Source: Paenibacillus sambharensis
GTDB taxonomy: Bacteria; Bacillota; Bacilli; Paenibacillales; Paenibacillaceae
NCBI RefSeq assembly: GCF_003233845.1
Contig: NZ_QKRB01000044.1
Span: 558,001-622,000, forward strand
Reading direction: 5' to 3'
Length of the DNA stretch: 64,000 bases
This document shows, one piece after another, positions 8,618-18,065 of this stretch. The notes under the pieces are model-generated. The model ran no database searches, had not been told where the DNA came from, and saw only the letters and a list, made by a program, of their open reading frames with translations. Each line of letters begins with the position of its first letter. Position 1 is the stretch's first letter. Position numbers and translations under genes: made by a program.

Positions 8618-8657
8618 GGTTCCCTCCTAATTTATAAGTAGCTCGGTCACTACACGT

Positions 8658-8687
8658 ATTGTAAGCATACCCCTAATTAAAAGTAAA
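8658..8687 (-). promoter_or_regulatory. Sigma-A-type promoter of the gbsR-type gene
   Basis: Read on the minus strand, TTTACT (8687-8682) and TACAAT (8663-8658) are separated by 18 bases, 41 bases upstream of the start codon. The rest of the 233-base divergent region is AT-rich, with no other near-consensus promoter that I can defend for the opu side. Confidence 0.6.
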
Positions 8688-8850
8688 GAAACAGTTTATT
8701 AAGTAAATTTAAGATAAACGGAGTAAACCATACATAAAGTGTGTAAAGAAAAAACTGTACAAAGAAATATCCAGGGATTTGCGCTTTGCTGATATTTCCT
8801 GGAACTAGTACACTTGTCGGAGTCAAGAGGGAAGGCAAAGGAGGTACGGC

Positions 8851-10050
8851 ATGGCAATTATAGAGGTCAAAGGGTTGACCAAAGTATTTGGGCCAGATCC
8901 GCAGAGAGCGATCCCGCTGTTAGAGCAGGGAATGACGAAAGAAGCCATATTGAAGGAAACCAGGCTGACGGTAGGCGTGAATAACGCAAGCTTCAGCGTT
9001 GAGCCGGGTGAGATATTTGTCATCATGGGGCTGTCCGGCAGCGGCAAGTCTACACTTGTGCGTTTGCTAAATCGCTTGATTGAGCCGACAGCAGGCCAGG
9101 TCCTGTTCGACAGCACGGATGTGCTGAAGATGACCGCAGAGCAGCTGCGCCATTTTCGCCGGAAGAACATGGGTATGGTGTTTCAGAAGTTCGCGCTCTT
9201 CCCGCACCGGACGGTCCGGCAGAATGTTGAATACGGACTTGAGGTTCAAGGCATCGACAAGAAGAAGAGAAGTGAGATTGCGTTTGACGCACTGAAGCTG
9301 GTAGGGCTTGAGAATTGGGCGGACAGCTATCCGGATCAGCTCAGCGGCGGCATGCAGCAGCGTGTGGGACTGGCCAGGGGGCTGGCAACGGACCCGGATA
9401 TTCTGCTGATGGATGAAGCGTTCAGCGCGCTTGATCCACTTATTCGCAAGGATATGCAGGATGAGCTGCTGGAGCTGCAATCCAAGGTGCGCAAGACGAT
9501 TGTGTTCATCACGCATGACCTGGATGAGGCGCTTCGCATCGGCGACCGGATTGCCCTAATGAAGGACGGGGTTATCGTTCAGATCGGGACTCCAGAGGAA
9601 ATTCTTATACAGCCTGCCAACAAGTATGTGGAGCGGTTCGTAGAGGATGTGGACATGTCGAAGGTGCTGACGGCCTCGCATGTCATGATCAAGCCTGAGA
9701 CCGTCATGCTGGACCGGGGCCCGCGTGTTGCCCTGCAGCTGATGCGCGAGCGGGAGATTTCCAATCTCTATGTGACGGATAAAGGAATGAAGCTGCTTGG
9801 CGCGCTGACGGCTGATCAGGCTTCGGCTGCTGTTAAGGAAGGCCTCACAATTGAGGATGTCATGGAGCGCGAGGTGCCTCGGGTGAGTCCAGACGTCATG
9901 CTGAATGAATTGTTTGAGATCATGGCGGACACGAGGGTTCCTGTAGCCGTCGTGGGAGACGATGACCGTCTGCGCGGTGTGCTGATCCGTGGAGCCGTAC
10001 TGGCCGCTCTTGCCGGCAATGCGAACCCGGAAGCAGGTGAGAGCGCATGA
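8851..10050 (+). CDS. opuAA: Glycine betaine/proline ABC transporter ATP-binding protein
   Basis: This is the ATPase of an OpuA/ProU-type osmoprotectant importer. The 399-residue protein has Walker A in GLSGSGKSTLVRLLNRL (about residue 55-71), the signature LSGGMQQRVGLARGL, Walker B ILLMDEAFSALDPL and the switch histidine in FITHD. Two CBS modules occupy about 275-390; in OpuA relatives these sense ionic strength. The ATG follows AAAGGAGGTACGGC. The gene overlaps opuAB by four bases (ATGA). Confidence 0.95.
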   Translation: MAIIEVKGLTKVFGPDPQRAIPLLEQGMTKEAILKETRLTVGVNNASFSVEPGEIFVIMGLSGSGKSTLVRLLNRLIEPTAGQVLFDSTDVLKMTAEQLRHFRRKNMGMVFQKFALFPHRTVRQNVEYGLEVQGIDKKKRSEIAFDALKLVGLENWADSYPDQLSGGMQQRVGLARGLATDPDILLMDEAFSALDPLIRKDMQDELLELQSKVRKTIVFITHDLDEALRIGDRIALMKDGVIVQIGTPEEILIQPANKYVERFVEDVDMSKVLTASHVMIKPETVMLDRGPRVALQLMREREISNLYVTDKGMKLLGALTADQASAAVKEGLTIEDVMEREVPRVSPDVMLNELFEIMADTRVPVAVVGDDDRLRGVLIRGAVLAALAGNANPEAGESA

Positions 10051-10889
10051 TGGACATACCCAAGATTCCGATAGGGGATGCCGTTGAAAGCATAGAGAAG
10101 TGGATGAAAACCTACTTCGGCGGGCTGTTTGATATAATCCGGGCAGTTATCGGCTGGATGGTGGACAACATTGAATATGTGCTGACACTGCTGCCGCCAA
10201 TTGTTCTCATCGTGCTGCTGGCGCTGCTATCCTGGCGGATGGTAGGGTGGAAGTTCTCTATCTTCACGCTAATCGGACTGCTGCTGATTGATAATCTCGG
10301 CTTCTGGGAGCTTTCGATGAAGTCAGTGTCGCTGGTATTGACAGCATCCATCTTGTCGATCGTCATCGGGATTCCAATCGGCATTGGCTGTGCGAAGAGC
10401 AGCATGTTCCGCAGCATCATGACACCGGTGCTTGACTTTATGCAGACGATGCCTGCATTCGTGTACCTGCTGCCCGCGGTATCGTTCTTCTCGCTGGGTG
10501 TTGTCCCGGGTGTCATTGCGTCGATAATCTTCGCTATCCCGCCGACGATCCGGCTGACGAATCTTGGCATCCGGCAGGTACCGGCCGAGCTTGTTGAAGC
10601 AGCCGATGCATTCGGCTCGACTCCGGCTCAGAAGCTGTTCAAGCTGCAGCTGCCGATGGCGATGCCAACGATTATGGCGGGTATTAACCAGACAATAATG
10701 CTGTCGCTGTCGATGGTCGTTATCGCGTCGATGATCGGCGCGCAGGGAATCGGGTCGTACGTATACCGTGCGGTTACACAAGCGAATACCGGTATCGGCT
10801 TCGAAGCGGGTATTGCCATCGTGATTATGGCGATCCTGCTCGACCGCTTGACTCAGAATGTCTTCAAAACCAAAAATAAAGCAAACTAG
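10047..10889 (+). CDS. opuAB: Glycine betaine ABC transporter permease
   Basis: This 280-residue inner-membrane permease has six or seven hydrophobic segments and the ABC-permease EAA loop (ELVEAADAFGSTPAQKLFKLQLP) that docks the ATPase. It forms the channel for glycine betaine or proline betaine with OpuAA and OpuAC. It begins inside the opuAA stop, which is classical coupling, and ends 16 bases before opuAC. Confidence 0.95.
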   Translation: MMDIPKIPIGDAVESIEKWMKTYFGGLFDIIRAVIGWMVDNIEYVLTLLPPIVLIVLLALLSWRMVGWKFSIFTLIGLLLIDNLGFWELSMKSVSLVLTASILSIVIGIPIGIGCAKSSMFRSIMTPVLDFMQTMPAFVYLLPAVSFFSLGVVPGVIASIIFAIPPTIRLTNLGIRQVPAELVEAADAFGSTPAQKLFKLQLPMAMPTIMAGINQTIMLSLSMVVIASMIGAQGIGSYVYRAVTQANTGIGFEAGIAIVIMAILLDRLTQNVFKTKNKAN

Positions 10890-10905
10890 GAGTGATTGAA
10901 TCTTG

Positions 10906-11799
10906 ATGAAGAAGTGGACAGTTATCACGGCGTTAATCCTTGTGGCGGCCCTGCTCGGCGCCTGCTCGAATAGTGGAAATGAAGGCGGAAGCAGCAGTCC
11001 CAAGACTGAGAATAAGTCGATTAAGCTTGCTTACGTGGCCTGGGATTCAGAGATTGCGAGCACGAACGTGGTCAAGCATGTTCTGGAATCCAAGCTGAAC
11101 TATAAGGTAGAGATGCTGCAGGTTGACGCAGGACCAATGTGGGTTGGCCTTGCGGACGGCAGCGCGGATGCCATGGTAGCCGCATGGCTGCCCAGCACGC
11201 ATGAATCCTATATGGAGAAGTATGCGCAGGAAGTTGTGGATCTTGGTCCTAACCTGGATGGAACAAAGACAGGTCTCGCGGTACCTGCCTATATGGAGAT
11301 TAACTCGATTGATGAGTTGGCAGATGCCGCTGCGGGCGAAGGTGTGAACTATCAGATTATCGGCATTGAGCCTGGAGCTGGTATTATGATGGCAACCGAG
11401 CGTGCGCTGGAGGAATATGCGCTGTCCGACTGGACACTGGTTGAAAGCTCCTCGGCCGCAATGGCTCAGCAGCTGATCCAGTCCTATGATGAGCAGAAGC
11501 CGGTTATCGTAACGGCATGGACGCCGCACTGGATGTTCGCCAACATGGAGCTGAAGTACCTCGAAGATCCGAAGGGCGTGTACGGCGGTGAAGAGCAGAT
11601 CCACACGATCGTGCGCAAAGGCCTGGAGGAAGACAAGGCTGACGCCTACAAGTTCCTCGACCAGTTCGAGTGGACAGCGGACGAGATGGCAGCTGTCATG
11701 ATCGCCATCCAAGAAGGCAAGTCCCCTGAAGAAGCAGCCGGCGCATGGGTAGAAGCCAATGCGGATAAGGTGAACACTTGGCTGGAAGGCATTGAGTAA
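10906..11799 (+). CDS. opuAC: Glycine betaine-binding lipoprotein
   Basis: This is the solute-binding component of the OpuA importer. A signal peptide ends in a lipobox (LLGAC) with the lipidated cysteine at about residue 20, so the mature protein is anchored outside the membrane. The OpuAC/ProX fold is shown by VAWDSEIASTNVVKHVLE and by tryptophan-bearing segments such as MWVGLADGSADAMVAAWLP that form the aromatic betaine cage. ATG 10906 is chosen; a TTG one codon upstream (10903) is equally spaced from AGGAGTG. The terminator 50 bases on closes the operon. Confidence 0.94.
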   Translation: MKKWTVITALILVAALLGACSNSGNEGGSSSPKTENKSIKLAYVAWDSEIASTNVVKHVLESKLNYKVEMLQVDAGPMWVGLADGSADAMVAAWLPSTHESYMEKYAQEVVDLGPNLDGTKTGLAVPAYMEINSIDELADAAAGEGVNYQIIGIEPGAGIMMATERALEEYALSDWTLVESSSAAMAQQLIQSYDEQKPVIVTAWTPHWMFANMELKYLEDPKGVYGGEEQIHTIVRKGLEEDKADAYKFLDQFEWTADEMAAVMIAIQEGKSPEEAAGAWVEANADKVNTWLEGIE

Positions 11800-11848
11800 T
11801 CCGTTCTTTTGAAGAGGCAGGATAGTCAGAGCTGTATTTTGTATGGGG

Positions 11849-11880
11849 AAGAACCCGACCTAGTGAGGTCGGGTTCTTGC
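11849..11880 (+). terminator. Terminator of the opuA operon
   Basis: A perfect 13-bp stem, AAGAACCCGACCT with its complement around an AGTG loop. The T-tract is short (TTCTTGCTTGT), but stem quality and position support it. Confidence 0.8.
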
Positions 11881-11969
11881 TTGTGCGCCACACATTACAA
11901 TTAACTAGTTAGTGAAAAAGTCCGCTGCTCAGACGACCTGCTTATCTTCTCCAATAGCAGATAAAGTGT

Positions 11970-12006
11970 TAATTCGACAAAAATTTCATTGTACTGTCTC
12001 GAATTA
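11970..12006. repeat. Inverted repeat upstream of chemoreceptor gene
   Basis: TAATTCGA (11970-11977) and TCGAATTA (11999-12006) form a perfect 8-bp inverted repeat with a 21-base spacer, about 70 bases before the chemoreceptor start. It may be an operator. No flagellar sigma-D promoter with the expected spacing was found in the 274-base gap. Confidence 0.4.
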
Positions 12007-12073
12007 CCTAGTAAAATAGTAACAGGATTGGTTCCGTGGCCGAATCTATTATACAGCGAAGAGAGGCACCAAG

Positions 12074-13612
12074 ATGAGAAGGATCTGGACAAGCAAGCCC
12101 ACACAGGAATTAAATTATGAGGTTTTAGTCAATTTTGTTGTCACATTAGTGAGCTGGGTTATGGTGCTGATCCTGTCATCAGGGTTTCTGTTGGAATATA
12201 GCAGGGGAACCCGCTCCATTGGTTTTGTAAGTCTGATGCTTGCTGCAGGCTTGGGAAGTATACTGGCTGGTACTGTTATTTACTTAAGGAATAGGTCTAG
12301 CTCCTGGATACGCTATGTAACCTTTGCCGGATTCTATATTATGTATATATTTAGCCTGCTTACAGCCACGACTGCGGCAACCTTTACGTTCGTATTTCCG
12401 CTTGCCGTATTGTTCTGTATGTATCTTGACCGCTGGTTTATGTCCATCGTTTGTTCGCTGATCGTGCTGCTTAATGGTATATATGTCGTCAGGCAAGTTG
12501 GTTTGACCGATGTATCGGTGGTTGGAGAGGCAGCGTTCAACCAGTTCAAGACAACTATGCTGATCCATGTATCCGCCGTCGCCCTGTTCCTGACAAGCTT
12601 GATGGCGGTCGTCTATATTTTTGGCCGGTTGAAGAAGACAATGGACGTGAAGATGACGGAGGTCAGTGAGGCCCGGGTTACCGAGCAGAAGCTGTACGGA
12701 GAGATGGCAAAAACCGCCGATATACTGGACACTAATGCTGGCCAGGTGTATGGGATTGTGAAGGAACAATATGATTCTTCAGTAGCGGTATATTCTATTA
12801 TTCGCGACATCAGCCAAGGTGCGAGCCATAGTGCCGTCTCCATCCAGGAGCAGACCGAGTTCTTTCATGAGATTCAGTTGAAGGTGGAGCAGACCTCCGG
12901 ACTATCAGGTGAAATGCAGGTGGCTGCGGAGCAGACGAGCCAGAATGCAGCCAGCGGACTTGAACTGATCAGCCAGCTTCGCGAGAAGTCATCCGAGGCG
13001 GATTCTCATACTACAGCGGCAGCAGAAGTTATTCATGCGCTGCATGATAAGACAGAAGAGATACAGCGTATGACAGGGCATATTTCCAGCATTGCCAGAC
13101 AGACGAACATCTTGTCACTTAACGCTTCCATAGAAGCGGCCAGAGCGGGTGAGGCAGGCAAAGGATTTCAGGTAGTAGCCCAAGAGGTGCGCAAGCTTGC
13201 GGAGCAGACGCAGCAGCTGTCTTCCAGAATTGAAGAGGTCACAGAGACATTAGCGGCAGATTCAGTAAGTTCCGTACAGGCTATGGAGCAGCTTCAGCAG
13301 ATTAACGCCAGTCAGTCCGGCCTTGCCGCAGAAACAGGTGATCTGTTCCAGGCTATTAACGGCCACCTGAATAAGGTGAAGACGAAGATCGGCTCCGTCC
13401 ATTCTAATGTGAGAGATATCCTGGCCTCCAACACCAAGATTAATGAAGCGATCACAACGATATCGGCTGTCTCGGAGGAAACGCTGGCTAGTACGGAGGA
13501 AGCGACCTCCGTTATGGAGCAGCATGCAGCGGAAGCCCAGCGGGCCAAGGGCCTGGTTGAGGAACTGCTCCACACTTCTGAGGAGATGAAGAAGCTGAAC
13601 ATTCGAGGATAA
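12074..13612 (+). CDS. Methyl-accepting chemotaxis protein with multi-pass N-terminus
   Basis: The first 190 or so residues form about six hydrophobic segments with almost no extracellular loop. The rest is a cytoplasmic coiled-coil signalling domain whose hairpin tip ([18 protein letters not shown], then [11 protein letters not shown]) is diagnostic of chemoreceptors that bind CheA and CheW. There is no classical periplasmic sensor or clear HAMP domain, so the membrane part itself is the likely sensor. Length is 512 residues. The ATG follows AGAGAGGCACC. The gene stands alone between terminators. Confidence 0.92.
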   Translation: MRRIWTSKPTQELNYEVLVNFVVTLVSWVMVLILSSGFLLEYSRGTRSIGFVSLMLAAGLGSILAGTVIYLRNRSSSWIRYVTFAGFYIMYIFSLLTATTAATFTFVFPLAVLFCMYLDRWFMSIVCSLIVLLNGIYVVRQVGLTDVSVVGEAAFNQFKTTMLIHVSAVALFLTSLMAVVYIFGRLKKTMDVKMTEVSEARVTEQKLYGEMAKTADILDTNAGQVYGIVKEQYDSSVAVYSIIRDISQGASHSAVSIQEQTEFFHEIQLKVEQTSGLSGEMQVAAEQTSQNAASGLELISQLREKSSEADSHTTAAAEVIHALHDKTEEIQRMTGHISSIARQTNILSLNASIEAARAGEAGKGFQVVAQEVRKLAEQTQQLSSRIEEVTETLAADSVSSVQAMEQLQQINASQSGLAAETGDLFQAINGHLNKVKTKIGSVHSNVRDILASNTKINEAITTISAVSEETLASTEEATSVMEQHAAEAQRAKGLVEELLHTSEEMKKLNIRG

Positions 13613-13630
13613 AGCACAATTAGTTGCAGA

Positions 13631-13677
13631 GAGTAAATATTCTAAGCTCGGGGCTTGGATGTTTGCTCTTTTTTTAT
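13631..13677 (+). terminator. Terminator after chemoreceptor gene
   Basis: GAGTAAATATTCTAAGC pairs with GCTTGGATGTTTGCTC, with a few G-T pairs, and is followed by eight T residues. Confidence 0.85.
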
Positions 13678-13710
13678 TATTACAGCAGTATCACTCAAGT
13701 CCAGCATAGG

Positions 13711-13760
13711 AAAAGAAACCTTTCCTTAAGGTAGTTGCATTACCAAGGAAAGGTTTCTTA
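13711..13760 (-). terminator. Terminator of acnA
   Basis: A perfect 15-bp stem (AAGGAAAGGTTTCTT and complement) lies 30 bases after the acnA stop. On the minus strand it ends in TTTCTTTTCC. Confidence 0.8.
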
Positions 13761-13789
13761 ACGTTCTGGCAGATGTCGCTTCTGCCTCT

Positions 13790-16501
13790 TTACATATTCT
13801 TGATCATTTCACGAAGAACAGTCTGCAGAATACCGCCGTTACGGTAGTAATCTACATCCACCATGGAGTCCAGCCGAACCGTTACCGTGAACTCAAAGGA
13901 CGTGCCGTCTTCACGGGTTGCCTTCACGGTTACTTTCTCGCCAGGCTGTACTTCATTGGACAGACCAATGATATCGAAGGTTTCCGTTCCGTTGATGCCG
14001 AGAGTGGACCAGCCTTGACCTTCCTGGAACTGCAGCGGCAGAACGCCCATGCCGACCAGGTTGGAGCGGTGGATACGCTCGAAGCTCTCCGCGATGACTG
14101 CTTTGACGCCCAGCAGGAAGGTACCCTTCGCTGCCCAGTCACGGGAGCTGCCTGTGCCGTATTCCTTGCCGGCAATGACTACGAGGTTCGTGCCGTCCGC
14201 CTGATACTTCATCGAAGCATCATAGATGGACATCACTTCGTCAGTAGGCAGGTACTTCGTAACGCCGCCCTCAGTGCCCGGCGCAACCTGGTTGCGGATC
14301 CGGATGTTGGCGAACGTACCGCGCATCATTACCTCATGATGGCCGCGGCGGGAGCCGTACGAGTTGAAGTCCTTCTTCTCTACGCCATGAGCGAGCAGGT
14401 ATTCACCCGCCGGGCTGTCCGCCTTGATGTTGCCCGCTGGCGAGATATGGTCCGTTGTAACGGAATCGCCGAGCAAAGCCATTGCCTTCGCGCCCTTGAT
14501 ATCCTCGATATCGGCAACGCCGTCCGTAACATTCTCGAAGAACGGCGGATTGGCGATGTAAGTGGACTTCTCATCCCACTCATAGGATTCGCCTTCCGGT
14601 ACCGGAATCGTATTCCAGCGCTCATTCTGAGTGAAGACATGCTCATACTTGGCACGGAACATATCCGGTGTCAGGGACGCTTGCGTTGCCTCTGCAATTT
14701 CAGCATTAGTCGGCCAGATATCCTTCAGATAAACCGGCTGACCGCTTGGATCATGGCCGATCGGGTCATTCGCCAGATCGATGTTCACTGTACCGGCAAG
14801 CGCATAAGCGACGACAAGCGGAGGAGAAGCCAGGTAGTTCGCTTTCACCTGGGCATGCACGCGGCCTTCGAAGTTCCGGTTACCCGACAGGACAGCCGCT
14901 ACTGTCATATCGTTGTCGGCGATCGCCTGGCTGACTTCGTCAGGCAGCGGGCCGGAGTTGCCGATACAGGTTGCGCAGCCATAGCCGGCAACATGGAAGC
15001 CGAGCTTCTCAAGCGGCTCAAGCAGGCCGGCTTTGAGCAGGTAGTCGGTTACGACAAGGGAACCAGGCGTAAGCGAGCTCTTCACGTACTCAGGCTTCAC
15101 GAGGCCGCGCTCAACAGCCTTCTTGGCAACGAGGCCTGCGCCGAGCATTACGGTGGGGTTAGAGGTATTCGTACAGCTGGTGATTGCAGCGATCACGACT
15201 GCGCCCGTACCCATTTTGCTCGTTTTGCCGTTCGGGTGCTTTACTTCAACGACTTCTTCAATCTTATCGTCGGAGAGGCCGTATCCGCCCTTCTCAATCG
15301 GTGTGCGGATGATATCGTTGAACGCATCCTTCATGTTCGTCAGCTCGATGCGGTCCTGCGGACGCTTCGGTCCCGCAAGGCTCGGTACGATCGTGGACAA
15401 ATCCAGCTCGATCACATCGGTGAAGACCGGATCTGGCGTTTCGTCTGTGCGGAACATGTTCTGCGCCTTGTAGTAAGCTTCGACCAGTTCAATCTGCTCT
15501 TCGCTGCGGCCGGTTTGGCGCATGAAGTCAAGCGTGATGGCATCAACCGGGAAGAAGCCGACGGTTGCGCCGTACTCAGGTGCCATGTTGGCAACTGTTG
15601 CACGGTCAGGCAGGCTGATGTTGGAGAGGCCAGGCCCAAAGAACTCAACGAATTTGCCGACAACGCCCTTCTTCCGGAGGATTTCCGTGACGGTCAGCGC
15701 AAGGTCAGTTGCCGTGGAGCCCTCTGCCAGCTTGCCGGTCAGCTTGAAGCCGATAACTTCAGGTGTGACAAAATAGAGCGGCTGTCCCAGCATGCCGGCT
15801 TCCGCCTCGATACCGCCTACGCCCCAGCCGACAACGCCAAGACCGTTGATCATAGTGGTATGAGAGTCGGTACCTACAAGGGAATCCGGGAATACGACGG
15901 TTTCGCCGTCAATATTCTTGGTGGCCGCTACCGAAGCCAGATACTCCAGGTTTACCTGGTGGACGATACCGGTTGCAGGAGGAACGGCACGGAAGTTGTC
16001 AAATGCAGTCTGTGCCCAGCGCAGGAAGCGGTAGCGCTCGCCATTGCGCTCAAATTCAATACGTTCATTATATTCAAGCGCATCCGGCGTGCCGAACGCG
16101 TCAACCATTACGGAGTGGTCGATAACCAGGTCGACAGGAACAAGCGGGTTGATCTTCTTCGGATCGCCGCCTGCCTTCTTGACGGTATCGCGCATAGCTG
16201 CGAGGTCAACGACAACAGGGACACCAGTGAAGTCCTGCAGAACGATACGGGCAGGAATGAATGGAATTTCCTTGTCTTCGCGGCCGTTCGCCCAGCCTGT
16301 CAGCTGCTTCACATGGTCGCCGGTAATTGCGCGGCCGTCGAATTGACGGACAGCTGCCTCAAGCAGCACTTTAATGGAGAAGGGGAGTTTGGAAATCGGA
16401 CCGAGGCCCTGCTCCTCGAGACCATCCAGCCGATAGTAAGCATACTGCTTGCCTTCGACCTGAAGGTTCGAGCGGACCGAGTAGTGGTCTTGTTTTGCCA
16501 T
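13790..16501 (-). CDS. acnA: Aconitate hydratase
   Basis: AcnA interconverts citrate and isocitrate in the TCA cycle using a [4Fe-4S] cluster. The 903-residue length is that of the AcnA/CitB/IRP-like class. Cluster cysteines are Cys443 (SCTNTSNP) and Cys509 and Cys512 ([11 protein letters not shown]). [18 protein letters not shown] and the C-terminal swivel segment [12 protein letters not shown] are intact. In Bacillus this class also binds RNA when its cluster is lost. The ATG follows AAGGAGGCG. A palindrome at 16602-16618, similar to the one before the iclR-type gene, lies about 100 bases upstream in the promoter region. Confidence 0.97.
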   Translation of the reverse strand: MAKQDHYSVRSNLQVEGKQYAYYRLDGLEEQGLGPISKLPFSIKVLLEAAVRQFDGRAITGDHVKQLTGWANGREDKEIPFIPARIVLQDFTGVPVVVDLAAMRDTVKKAGGDPKKINPLVPVDLVIDHSVMVDAFGTPDALEYNERIEFERNGERYRFLRWAQTAFDNFRAVPPATGIVHQVNLEYLASVAATKNIDGETVVFPDSLVGTDSHTTMINGLGVVGWGVGGIEAEAGMLGQPLYFVTPEVIGFKLTGKLAEGSTATDLALTVTEILRKKGVVGKFVEFFGPGLSNISLPDRATVANMAPEYGATVGFFPVDAITLDFMRQTGRSEEQIELVEAYYKAQNMFRTDETPDPVFTDVIELDLSTIVPSLAGPKRPQDRIELTNMKDAFNDIIRTPIEKGGYGLSDDKIEEVVEVKHPNGKTSKMGTGAVVIAAITSCTNTSNPTVMLGAGLVAKKAVERGLVKPEYVKSSLTPGSLVVTDYLLKAGLLEPLEKLGFHVAGYGCATCIGNSGPLPDEVSQAIADNDMTVAAVLSGNRNFEGRVHAQVKANYLASPPLVVAYALAGTVNIDLANDPIGHDPSGQPVYLKDIWPTNAEIAEATQASLTPDMFRAKYEHVFTQNERWNTIPVPEGESYEWDEKSTYIANPPFFENVTDGVADIEDIKGAKAMALLGDSVTTDHISPAGNIKADSPAGEYLLAHGVEKKDFNSYGSRRGHHEVMMRGTFANIRIRNQVAPGTEGGVTKYLPTDEVMSIYDASMKYQADGTNLVVIAGKEYGTGSSRDWAAKGTFLLGVKAVIAESFERIHRSNLVGMGVLPLQFQEGQGWSTLGINGTETFDIIGLSNEVQPGEKVTVKATREDGTSFEFTVTVRLDSMVDVDYYRNGGILQTVLREMIKNM

Positions 16502-16818
16502 GGGTTGAAAACGCCTCCTTAGAATATGTTCAGATGAGTCTGCCTGCGATCCTGCGTAAATCGGTTTCGTTACGGAGAAGAGAAGTAAGCTGCTCTTTCC
16601 TGTTTCACAGAGTGAAACCCAATTTCATAATCGCTCATAATATAAGTATATCGTTTTTTAGGTGCGATAGTAAAGAGCGATTTTCTTCATGGGACTGCCT
16701 GTTTCTTCATATAATTGAACCATTGTTCGCCGCCCGCTGCAACCTGTGGGCCGGCGGGCGTGAGCAGCAGCTGGTCCGTCCGTTCACAGGGGGCGGCAGC
16801 TTCAAAGGAGGTTCTCGC
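16502..16818. other. Divergent intergenic region acnA / amidase-domain gene
   Basis: This 317-base gap holds the acnA ribosome site (16508-16516), the palindrome at 16602-16618, an AT-rich segment around 16620-16660 suited to promoters on either strand, and the AAAGGAGG site of the rightward gene. The open frame continuing upstream of 16819 into this region has no credible start or conserved sequence. I see no further gene. Confidence 0.6.
16602..16618. promoter_or_regulatory. Palindrome in the acnA upstream region (candidate operator)
   Basis: GTTTCAC-AGA-GTGAAAC is a perfect 7-bp inverted repeat with a 3-base centre. It has the same form as GTTTCAT-GTG-ATGAAAC at 7210. Reading toward acnA it lies just downstream of an AT-rich TATATTAT stretch (about 16635-16645) that could be the -10, the usual place for a repressor site. 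Confidence 0.55.
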
Positions 16819-17988
16819 ATGCCTGCAAAACAGGTAAAGGCACCGGAGAATGATAGATTGAAGGGCTGGAAGGCCGCCGTTTATGAATATGTTAAGCTTG
16901 TCAACCAGGCAGGTATCGAACCGCTGCGCAGCCATGCGGAGCAGTCGGTTGCCGACCCGGATTGTCTGCAGCGCGTTGAACTTCTGTGCACAAGGGTCCA
17001 GCGGCGCGAACAGCAGCGGGAGGCCGAGGCCGTGCGTCAGGAGACGCATGTCAGGCTGCTTGGCACCGAGGAACGGCCGGATGGGCTGTCGGTTGAGCTT
17101 GAGCGCTGGATCAAGCGGCTCATCCGTCAGGGGTCAGCCGTCTACACGGAGGAACGGGTGGAACAGGAGCGGCTGCTGCTGGAAGGCAGCCAGGACAACT
17201 GGCGTGTCATTAGGGTAGAGCCTGGTCCCGGCGAAAGGGCAATGAAGGCGGCAGGTGCGCAGGAAGGCAGGGACGGCGGAACAGCACGCCGCACTGCGGA
17301 CCCGGACCACGACCAGGATTCTGCATACGGACAGCAGTCCGGAAAGCATGAAACGGGAGCGCTGGAGCGCCACTGGCATTCGGGGAGCCGCTGGGAGTCA
17401 GGCGACACGCCGATCAAGCCTTTGTCTTTACCTTATATAAATTATGAACTTCTTCATGATTTCAATCACCGGGACCCGGAAATCCCCTACCGCCGGGATT
17501 TGGCGGCCGCTTATGCCGACAGATGGTGGAACGAGTCCAACCCTGCTTACGAGCTGTTTGACGTTAACTGTACCAACTACGTCTCCCAGTGTGTCTTTGC
17601 AGGTCATGCCCCGATGAACTATACTGGTAGAAGAGAATCGGGCTGGTGGTATAAGGGCCGAACAGGCGGCAGAGAATGGTGGAGCTACAGCTGGTCCGTA
17701 TCGAATGCGCTGGCCGGGTACCTGTCCGGTGACAGGCCACAGGGCCTCAGAGCCGAAGTGGTACGCTCGCCGGAGCAGCTGCAGCTGGGCGATGTAATCG
17801 CTTATGACTGGGATGGCAGCGGCCGTTATGGGCACAGCACGGTTGTGACCGCATTTGACCGCCAGGGAATGCCGCTGGTTAATGCCAATACCGTATCAAG
17901 CCGCCACCGCTACTGGGATTACAAGGATTCCTACGCCTGGTCGGAATCCACCCGATATCGCTTCTTCCACATAGCAGACTATTTCTGA
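16819..17988 (+). CDS. Amidase-domain (Amidase_6) protein, putative cell-wall related
   Basis: The C-terminal 180 residues match the putative amidase domain (Amidase_6, PF12671). The catalytic cysteine is in NCTNYVSQC, the histidine in RYGHSTVV, and aromatic repeats (WWYKGRTGGREWWSYSWS) are typical. The N-terminal 200 residues are charged and of low complexity, with no signal peptide, so export is uncertain. ATG 16819 is preceded by AAAGGAGG and gives 389 residues; the frame is open for another 108 codons upstream, which I reject. Relatives are presumed to act on peptide bonds in the wall or in spore material, but the substrate is unproven. Confidence 0.82.
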   Translation: MPAKQVKAPENDRLKGWKAAVYEYVKLVNQAGIEPLRSHAEQSVADPDCLQRVELLCTRVQRREQQREAEAVRQETHVRLLGTEERPDGLSVELERWIKRLIRQGSAVYTEERVEQERLLLEGSQDNWRVIRVEPGPGERAMKAAGAQEGRDGGTARRTADPDHDQDSAYGQQSGKHETGALERHWHSGSRWESGDTPIKPLSLPYINYELLHDFNHRDPEIPYRRDLAAAYADRWWNESNPAYELFDVNCTNYVSQCVFAGHAPMNYTGRRESGWWYKGRTGGREWWSYSWSVSNALAGYLSGDRPQGLRAEVVRSPEQLQLGDVIAYDWDGSGRYGHSTVVTAFDRQGMPLVNANTVSSRHRYWDYKDSYAWSESTRYRFFHIADYF

Positions 17989-18065
17989 AGCGCTGGTTCT
18001 ATAAGAGGCGGACGCATGCATGGGATAGGTACGAAGTGGATATTTTACTAACACCGGAGGATCTT

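Noticed and set aside
8660-8700. Sigma-B-type promoter (GTTTCT-14-GGGTAT) before the gbsR-type gene
   Set aside because: The -35 matches only 4 of 6 positions and paenibacilli are generally thought to lack this sigma-B system; the overlapping sigma-A match is simpler.
14015-16522. 835-codon open frame antisense to acnA
   Set aside because: It mirrors acnA codon for codon, has no ribosome site at its start, and the translation is Arg/Cys/His-rich low-information sequence. Long antisense frames are common opposite biased-codon genes.
16495-16818. 108-residue N-terminal extension of the amidase-domain protein
   Set aside because: It overlaps acnA's ribosome site and promoter region, and AAAGGAGG before ATG 16819 is a far better start.
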